The notes below the pieces were generated by a model, which worked only from the letters and a program-made list of their open reading frames with translations, was not told the origin of the DNA and ran no database searches. From Sedimentisphaerales bacterium (GTDB lineage: Bacteria; Planctomycetota; Phycisphaerae; Sedimentisphaerales; Anaerobacaceae): 44,085 bases of DNA. Of the stretch, positions 7,548 through 16,600 are shown in pieces. The position numbers were made by a program, and so were the translations under genes. Within the stretch, counting starts at the first letter, position 1, and each line of letters opens with the position of its first letter. Location: positions 1 to 44,085 of the forward strand of contig JANQHJ010000100.1 of the NCBI GenBank assembly GCA_028282745.1, read 5' to 3'.

Positions 7548-10454
7548 TTGAATCTGTCAAATCTTACATTCAGAACGAGTCGTCTAAACAAACTTTGTAG
7601 CTTTATTATCTCACTGCTTATTATTGCCATGATAGTTCCTGCTGTCAGTGCAAAGAACAACAGCGACGAAAGGCAGAAGATCGTACAGCAGGTCGCCGCC
7701 AAGTGGATGCAGATCGGCGAGGATAAATATGATAACGGTTATTACCAGGCTGCTGAAGAGGCTTTACTAAGGGCGAAAGTTTACGAGGAATATCTTTCCT
7801 CATCTGAACGCAAAAAGCTCCAAAAGCTCCTGGAAAAGACGCATTCGGCTTCAGCAAAGCAAAGGGCTAAGGATCAAGAGCAAGCTGAACAAACACTATC
7901 ACCAATGCAGATGAGGATTGCCCAGATATACAACAACAGTGTTGATGCTTATAACGCTGGCGATCTTGAAAAGGCACGTGAAGGATTCCTGGAGGTAGCA
8001 AAGAGCAATTTGATGATAGCTCCTGCAGGCAGCCGTGCAGAAGATTATCTTGCCATGATAGATGCTCAGTTGATGGAAGACGCTGTCAAGGTTGATGAAA
8101 ACTCTGCGATGGTTGAAAAGGAACTATTTGGTGCCGCTGACGAGGTCGCCACTGAAGCAGGTATTGGGATGGTTGAGACAGAACTCCAGATAGTTACTGA
8201 TACAACTATCAAACCTGAACCTGTCATAGAAACGGGCAAAAATGGTGGTTATATTGATGTTATCAAGCGCAGGCAGGCATTGCTTCGTTCTTATACAAAG
8301 TCAGTTGTCAGTGATGCTATTGCAAAAGCCGAGGCATTTAAGAGTGAAAACAAATTTGCAGAAGCGCTAAAATCTATTGACTATGCTCAGAGCATTGTTA
8401 ACAGGAATCAATTCCAACTCGGCCAGCAACTTGCTGAACAATACAATATGGAATTAAAAGACGTCAGAAGTTCAATTAACACTGCAAAACAGGCGTATCA
8501 GGATAAAATTGACGAAAATGCCAGAATTCAAGCTCAAATAGATGCTGAAAAAGCTCGCATAGGAGCTGAAAATGAGCGAAAAGAAAGAATCAAAGAGTTA
8601 ATGGATAATGCAATTCTGCACCAAAGTCAGCAGCGATATGAAGAGGCACTGGGACAGTTGCACAGCGTATTGGCAATTGATCCTTTGCATCAGGAAGCTT
8701 TGATTCTTAAGGATACACTTGAAGATACAGTCGCATTTAGGGAGCAGCTTGAAGTGATCAAGGAAAGAGAGAAAGAAAGGGCAGAACTTTTAATGAACGT
8801 TTCGGAAAGTGGAATCCCGTGGGCCAACGAAATAACTTATCCGAAGAATTGGCACGAAATCTCCGAGAGGCGAGATTCAGAAGATGTAATTGGTCAGGAC
8901 CCGGCCACGGCGAGAATATATGAACAACTTGAGCAGATAGTAGATCTTTCTGATTGGAACAGAGATATGTCACTTTCTGACGCTATAGAGATTTTAAGAA
9001 ATGTGTCAGAGCCGCCTATTCAGATTTTTGTTAACTGGAGAGACCTTGAAGACAATGCTGACATTGATCAGGAAACACCGATAAACATGGATCCTCTCCC
9101 TTCGATTAAGCTGTCTCTTGCCCTAAGACTGCTTTTAGACGCGGTTTCAGGTGGTTTTGTAGATTTAGATTATAGTGTGGAAAATGGCATTATTACAATT
9201 GCTACTATCGAGCAGATTTCAACTGAGTTGGTAACATTAGTATATGATGTGACTGACTTGGTCCAGAGACCTGCAAATTATCAAAGCAGTACATCATCCA
9301 GAGGAGGCGGTAGTGGAAGTAACGTAGAGGAATCTGGAGCTCAGTTTGATGATGACGACGACGACGACGATGATGATAGCGAAAGAAGAGATGAAAGAGG
9401 CGCCCAAAGGACAAATTCTTTAATTCAGCTGATACAAAATACTGTTGAGCCTGACAGTTGGTCTATTGTTGGTGGTCCAGGTGAAATAACAAGTTACAGC
9501 CGTCGTCTCCTCAGTATCCGTCAGACGCCGGAAATTCATACTGAAGTAAGTAAACTGCTTAAGGAGCTTCGTAAGGCTCATGGTTATCAGATTGCTATCG
9601 AGGCCAGATTTTTAACTGTCCAGGAAAACTTCCTTGAAGAAATTGGATTGGATTTAGATTTTGTCTTTTCACCCGGCGGAAAATTCACTGATATCAGTTT
9701 CACAAACAGCTCTGCATTACTTGCTGAATCTATTAGTACTGGTATTCAGGGTACATTAGGTGGTTCATTAGTGTCTTCGATTTCTGGAGGTTATGGAACA
9801 ATATTGGATAACCTGCAGGTTAGCTTTTTACTGAATGCTTCACAGGCACACACAGATACCACTTTGCTTACTGCACCCAAAGCGACTGTATTAAGTGGCG
9901 AATCGGCCACTTTCAGGTCTCAGAGGTATCTTCTATATGCAGGCGATATCGATGTTGAATCAAGAGAGCCGAGTGAACGAACAAGTTCTGTGCAAATTAA
10001 CTACGACACAAGAAGAATAAGGTCTGGTACAATCCTTAACATCACTCCAACTCTTAGTTCTGACAAGAAACATGTATTGTTGAATATTAATGTGCAGTTA
10101 AGTGACTTTTTGGGCTTTAGGAAGCAGGTAATAGATGTTCCATTATTCGGTGATTTGGGTGGTGGTGATGAATTCACTCTTGAGTTCCCGGAAACCGAAG
10201 TTTCTCAGGTAAGAACAAGGGTAAGTGTTCCTGATGGTGGAACTTTACTGCTTGGCGGGCAAAAGCTCAGTGCTGAAACCGAAAGGGAAGCATCTGTACC
10301 TGTCCTCAGTCGGATACCTGTGGTTGGAAGGTTATTCGCAAATCGAAGCAAGGTAAAAGATAATAAAGTGCTGCTGATTCTTGTCAGGCCGACCGTTATT
10401 ATACACGGTGAAGCTGAAGCAGATGCTATGGCCGCGCTGGAGAATGAATTTTAA
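7548..10454 (+). CDS. TPR-containing secretin (GspD/PilQ family)
   Basis: A 968-residue outer-membrane secretin. I choose the TTG at 7548 because a perfect AAGGAGG (7533-7539) lies 8 bp upstream and a clean signal peptide (CSFIISLLIIAMIVPAVSA) follows; the longer GTG frame at 7491 has neither. Order of parts: TPR-like helices (about 35-160), a Gln/Glu-rich coiled-coil and further TPR (about 310-410), an STN/N0-like domain (about 470-560), a Ser/Gly linker with ten consecutive Asp, and the C-terminal secretin domain. The last is marked by ARFLTVQENFLEEIG, LLTAPKATVLSGESATF, VPDGGTLLLGGQ and VPVLSRIPVVGRLF. It forms a multimeric outer-membrane channel for type II secretion or type IV pili. No other secretion genes are in the window. 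Confidence 0.9.
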   Translation: MNLSNLTFRTSRLNKLCSFIISLLIIAMIVPAVSAKNNSDERQKIVQQVAAKWMQIGEDKYDNGYYQAAEEALLRAKVYEEYLSSSERKKLQKLLEKTHSASAKQRAKDQEQAEQTLSPMQMRIAQIYNNSVDAYNAGDLEKAREGFLEVAKSNLMIAPAGSRAEDYLAMIDAQLMEDAVKVDENSAMVEKELFGAADEVATEAGIGMVETELQIVTDTTIKPEPVIETGKNGGYIDVIKRRQALLRSYTKSVVSDAIAKAEAFKSENKFAEALKSIDYAQSIVNRNQFQLGQQLAEQYNMELKDVRSSINTAKQAYQDKIDENARIQAQIDAEKARIGAENERKERIKELMDNAILHQSQQRYEEALGQLHSVLAIDPLHQEALILKDTLEDTVAFREQLEVIKEREKERAELLMNVSESGIPWANEITYPKNWHEISERRDSEDVIGQDPATARIYEQLEQIVDLSDWNRDMSLSDAIEILRNVSEPPIQIFVNWRDLEDNADIDQETPINMDPLPSIKLSLALRLLLDAVSGGFVDLDYSVENGIITIATIEQISTELVTLVYDVTDLVQRPANYQSSTSSRGGGSGSNVEESGAQFDDDDDDDDDDSERRDERGAQRTNSLIQLIQNTVEPDSWSIVGGPGEITSYSRRLLSIRQTPEIHTEVSKLLKELRKAHGYQIAIEARFLTVQENFLEEIGLDLDFVFSPGGKFTDISFTNSSALLAESISTGIQGTLGGSLVSSISGGYGTILDNLQVSFLLNASQAHTDTTLLTAPKATVLSGESATFRSQRYLLYAGDIDVESREPSERTSSVQINYDTRRIRSGTILNITPTLSSDKKHVLLNINVQLSDFLGFRKQVIDVPLFGDLGGGDEFTLEFPETEVSQVRTRVSVPDGGTLLLGGQKLSAETEREASVPVLSRIPVVGRLFANRSKVKDNKVLLILVRPTVIIHGEAEADAMAALENEF

Positions 10455-10647
10455 GTTTTATATTAGTGAAATGCTATATGGATATAGAGTTATTAGGCTG
10501 TGTTTTTAGCCTGTTGGAATAAGGTTTTAGTATAAATGTATCCTGGGGTGGGATATGGATAATAGTTGTTTATGACCCATAGACCTTGTGAAAAATGTAA
10601 AGTGTTTTCATAAGGCCCTGAAGGGATGTTGACAGAAAGGATATACC

Positions 10648-13600
10648 GTGAAAAAAATACTATATGTTACCTTAGTATTATTATCAATCGTGTTTACAGG
10701 TCTTGCTAATAATCAAGGAAATGCTGTATCACGTACAAGCACTGTAGTCGGCATAAATGCATTGGATAACAGTACAATAAAGGTATTGCCCAAGACACGC
10801 GGATCCAATGGTTTTGCTGCACTTTCTCAACAGAGCCCGTTTGTTAGAATGGCTAAGAAAAATGAACATCTGTGTTCATTAGGGGCACCTGAGAATTATT
10901 ATTTTTCTGTCAATACTGTTGTGCCTGGTGATCCAAAAACTACTGCCCAGAACTTTATTTATGAACAAAAAGAAATATTTGGGATTACAGGTAGTGAGGT
11001 GGATTTTTCTTCTAAAAGAAGTAAGAGAAAAAATGGCAAAAACTATGAGCGATTTCAGCAGACTTATTCTCAAATCCCTGTTTATGGTGCAGAATTTCTT
11101 GTTCAATTAGACGATTCTGGAGGAGTAGAGTATGCGTTTTGTGATATCATGACTGACACCAGCTTACTGGATGACGGGCACATTTCTACAACTCCTGCTA
11201 TTTCAGCGTATGATGCTGAATGTACTGCTTTAGAGAAGTTGAGCCAGGAAAACCCAGCGTATCAACTGGATTCTCTTGATCCTAAGTTGATGATATTTCA
11301 TCCCGAAGTAATTGGTAATGTTGGTCCGACAAAACTGATCTGGTACACGGAAGTCAAGAGCACCCATGCTTATAATGTGGACGAGGTTGTTTTGGTTGAT
11401 GCGCATTCAGGCCAAATCTCGATGCGTTTTTCTCAAATCAAGCATATCAAAGAAAGGCAAGTTTACGATTCAAGTAATAGTACTGATAACCCGGGTACTT
11501 TGTCACGTTCTGAAGGAGAAGCACCTATCGGTAATCAAGACGTCGATGACTGTTATGATTATTTGGGCGACACATATGATTTCTATTTCAATGAACATGG
11601 GCGTGACAGTATTGACAATGCGGGTATGATCCTAAGTGCGACTGTCCGTTTTTGTATGTTTGAGACAGATTGTCCGATGCAAAATGCATTCTGGAATGGC
11701 TCGCGCATGTTTTTTGGCGAGGGTTTTGCAACCGATGATATTACAGCACATGAGCTTACCCATGGTGTAACACAATACGAATCAAATCTCATATATATGA
11801 ATGAGTCTGGCGCAATTAATGAATCATTTTCAGATATGTGGGGCGAATGGGTTGACTTGACTAACACAGGTGGCAACGACTCTCCGTCTGTAAGATGGCT
11901 ATTGGGAGAAGACATCGGTGCCATCAGGAATATGGCTGATCCTACCCAATTCCAGGACCCTGACAGCAAGTGTAGCCCTTTCTGGTATGCTGGTTCTGGT
12001 GATAATGGCGGTGTACATACCAACAGCGGTGTTGGTAATAAGCTTTGCTATCTGCTTACAGATGGCGATATCTTCAAGGATGTTGAAATACAGGGGATGG
12101 GAATTTCCGCTGCGGCAGAGCTTTTCTATGAAGTCCAGACAAATCTTCTAATACCAGCATCTGATTACGCAGATTTACACATTGCCGTGACACAGGCGGC
12201 AATTAATCTGGGGTGGACTCAGCAAGAAAGGCTGAATCTTGAATATGCGTGTCTGGTCACAGAGCTAAGTAAATGTTTTGATCCAGCTGATCTTATCGAT
12301 AATATTCCGCCGTATCCCGATCCTGCAGAATGGGCCAGTTGGGGTCAGCCTGTACAGACCGGTGTACAAACTATAATTATGGAAGCTAAAAGAGCTGTTG
12401 ATAACCGGGGTGGCGAGGTTGAGTATTACTTTGAATGTACTACCGATTCAAGTTTTGATAGTGGGTGGCAGTCAAGTACCGTTTATAATTCTACTGGATT
12501 GCAGGCCGGTACTGAATATGCTTTTAGGGTACGGGCCCGTGATGAAGCAAATAATATTACAGAATGGTCTTCTGTAGAATCTGCTAATACGGATTCTACC
12601 TCCGACCAATCGCCTCCTTTTACTGATCCTCCGCGATGGCTTCATAAACCAAGCAAGCTTGTATTTGATCCTCCTAGTAATATTACTCTTACTATGATGT
12701 CATGGCCGGCCTTTGATGAAAGTGGGGTCGAATATTGGTTTGAAATGGTTACTCCTGATGGAAATGGCGGCTGGATAGCTGATGTCAATTCGGGATGGTC
12801 GGTATTAAGGTACTGGAGACCGGATCAGGCCACGACAGGTTTTATTGCTGGCAATACTTACCATTTCAGATTCAAGGTTCGTGACAGGTCAGCACAGAAT
12901 AATGAGACAGCTTTTTCTTCTGTAGAATCTGTCACGCTTGTACGAGATCCGCAAGTTATTACTGTTCCCGGCCAGTACCAGTCTATACAGGATGCGATAG
13001 ATGCTGCGGCTCCTTCAGGCGATATTGTTGTAGTCAGCCCTGGTACTTATACAGGCCCGAGAAATAACAATTTGGATTTCGATAGTAAAAAAGTTACAGT
13101 TCGAAGTACGGACCCAAATAACTTAGTTACGGTTAATACTACAATTATTGATGGTAGTGGTATTCGCAGGGCATTTGATTTTAGTAAAAGCGAAGGGCCT
13201 GATTCTATTGTCGCCGGCTTTACTATTACTAACTGTGCCAATCAGGGAGCTGATACAGATACAGGTGACCCTAATAATCCTATACCTCCTGGGCCCGGAT
13301 TGGGTGGCGCTATCATTTTTACAAACAATTCCAGTCCTACGATTAAAAACTGTATTATTAATAACTGTTATGCTATGGGTGGAAATTCTACAGACCCTAA
13401 TGGTGGTAATGGAGCAGATGCTTTAGGCGGTGCGTTATACATCGATAGCGGCTGTCATCCAATCATACAGAATTGTGATATATCTGGCTGTTATGTTCAG
13501 GCTGGAACTGCGGTCAATGGTTCACCTGGTTCAGCAATGGGCGGTGCAATTAATGTTAATTCCGGGGCCAATCCAAAAATTATTGACTGTACTATTACGT

Positions 13601-16600
13601 CTTGCACAGCAGACACTGGAACCCCTGTATTATTCAGTGAGGGAGGAGGAATTTATTGGGATTTATCAGTGGCAACCTCTTCATGGGATCCTAATATTAT
13701 TACTGGCACGGATATAGTTTCAAATTATGCTGAAGATGATGGTGGTGGTATATTTTTTACCGATGCAAGCGTGCCTGTTAATCTTAGAAATTGCAGAATA
13801 CATCAGAATTATGTCACACAGGGTGATGGTGGGGGAATTGCATATTCTCATGGAAATGTATTAACCATTTCCCAAGGCAGTGTTATTTCAGAAAATTCCG
13901 CTGATACCTGGGGTGGTGGTATTGTTGTGGGGGAAATTTCAAGTACATCTTTGGATGCGAGCTTAGTGATTGTTGATTCGCAGATAAGAGGTAATACAGC
14001 CCAGTTCGGCGGGGGTATTTACGCTAACAAAACAACAATAGACGTGAACGGCAGTGATGTATCCGAGAACATCGCTAATGAAGGTGCTGGTATTAATAGC
14101 AGTTATTCTGATGTAACAATTTATATGAGTGATTTTAATGGTAATAATGCTGACGCTAATTTGATAATTGGTAATTCGGGTACAGGTGGTGCCTTGGCGC
14201 TATGGGATTCGAATATCGTAATTACGAGCTGTGAATTCAAATCGAATGTAGCCGCTGGTATCGATGGAATGGGTGGCGGTATTTATATTAGTGGTAAAAG
14301 CCTGCTGCCGTCGATTATAACCAATTGTCTGGTTGTAAACAACGAAGCTGAAAATGAAGGTGCTGGTATATTCTGCCATCTTGGTGCTCTCGTTCAGCTT
14401 AATAATTGTACCATTGCTGACAATAATGTAACTTCGCCTGTTGGTATAGGTGGTGGTGTTGCTTGTGCCGAACATTCCTCTTATATCCAGGTTAATAACA
14501 GTATTCTATGGAACAACTATGCGGGAGAAGGGCCTCAAATTGCTGTCGGTAGAAAAGACAGCTCGATATTTGATCCTCAGGCCATAGTTGATGTGTGGTA
14601 TTCTGATGTTCAGGGCGGGGAATCTGACGTTTATATTGAAGATAACAATCCTTATGTTGCTGCATATTTTCTCATGGGCAATCATGATGTTGATCCGCTT
14701 TTCACTAACGTTAGAGTTGATGAATCAGGTAATATGATACAGGATTATTACCTTAGTAACGCACAGGCCGGCCAACTCGAAGACAGCCCGCTTATTAACA
14801 TGGGGGATGGTTCTGTTGATGACCTTGTTAATGTCGTCGGCTATCCTGTTTCAACAAGAACAGATCATGTCGCAGATGTATGTGAAGTTGACATGGGTTA
14901 TCACTATTCGGCTTCTATCCAGCCAGAGTATTACTTGCTTACTATTACCGTTGATAAACCTGGAAATGTTGCACTTGAAGGGTATTTGCGTGCCCATACT
15001 TTTGATTTTGATATTATTGCAGGGGATGAGCCTAATAGCATATTAGTTAAGCAGGGTACGGTTGTAAAGCTAACGGCAATGCCTAATAACAATTTTGTTG
15101 TTGGCACGTGGCAAGGTACTGATGACGATACCTCTACTGATCCCTGTAACACTGTTTTAATGACTACTGATAAAAATGTAATCCTGTCGTTCTTGCCTGA
15201 TGGAATGTTTTATCTAAATACAGAGGTTATCTCTGGCAATGGTAAAATATTCTATATCGATGGCCAGGATAACAAAGTTCAGCATCCGGGAACAACTATC
15301 CATTTAGCTGATGAACTGGTTAAGTTAGTTGCGGAACCGGATGTCCTGACAGATGTTACACATTGGACAGGTACTGATAACGATACGACTATTTTGCGTG
15401 AGATCGTCATAAAAATTGATTCTAACAGGGACGTACAGGTAGCCTTTAGAACACCGGATATACTTCATGTCCCCGACGATTACACTATTATTCAAACTGC
15501 TATTGAAGAAGCTCAGCCCGGTGATATCGTTAAGATCGCACCCGGAGAATACCAGACAGAGTATGTTACTGCGTATTTAATTGATGGTAAACCAATTGTA
15601 CTTACAAGTGAGGACCCTGAAGATCCTTGTGTAGTTGCCGAGACTATCCTTCGTAATGGTTTGGAGATTTTAAATGTTGACCGCAGTTGCAGGATTCTCG
15701 GTTTAACTTGGGCTAATTTCGGATGGAGCCCTCCTGATGGCAGAAATGGTAATACGCCGCAAAATCCTTTGGCAGATGGTGAGAATGGGAATCCATCTTA
15801 CGGTGTTGCTATATTGTTGCACGAAGACTATGTAGATATTATTGATCCACCCAATATTGGCTCATCTCCTTATATTAAAAATTGTGTTTTCAGGAACATT
15901 TCTGCTGTAGGAAGTAATGGAGGTAATGGCGGAGTCGTAAATGGCCAACCTGGCGATGGTGGCTGGGGTGGTTGGGCCCAGGGTGCTGCTATTTCACTTG
16001 GCTCTGAAAGTAATCCCAAAATAGAAAATTGCAAATTCATTAACTGTTCTGTTACTGGCGGTGATGGTGGTAATGGTACTAATCCACCAAATGCTGGACG
16101 AGGAGGTATGTGGACCCAGACATATCTTGGTTCTGATGGCTGGGAATATGGCCCATACGTAGAATTTACCAGGTACACAGGTCGGGGAGGTGCCCTGTAT
16201 GTTGAGGTAAATAGTACTCCTGAAATTATTAACTGTGAATTCACCGATTGTGTTGCTATGGGCGGAGCCAGCGGGCAGGGTGGTGGACCGGTATCTCCTA
16301 ACAGATATTATAGAAACAATCGATATGGTGGCGCGGTTTACTGTGCTGAAGGTAGTAGCCCAGTCTTTACTGGTTGTAAATTTACTAACAATGTTGCCGA
16401 TATCAATGGCCCCGCGCAATGGCATGATAATCGAGGGAACCCCGCACCGGCATTTTCTTATCACGACTTTTTGAGTTATGGCGGTGCCGTGGCTTTCGCC
16501 GGTTCATCGGTTCCAACATTTATTGATTGCAACTTTACTAATAATTCCTCTACGATCGGTGGTGGTATGTATTGGGCTGATTGTAATCCTGAATTATACA

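Noticed and set aside
9205-9414. Reverse-strand frame opposite the poly-Asp linker
   Set aside because: Its His/Arg runs are the antisense of the Asp repeat and it lies within the secretin gene.
10480-10525. AGGCT/AGCCT hairpin between secretin and giant gene as a terminator
   Set aside because: The stem is five bases and no T-run follows; the two genes may be co-transcribed.
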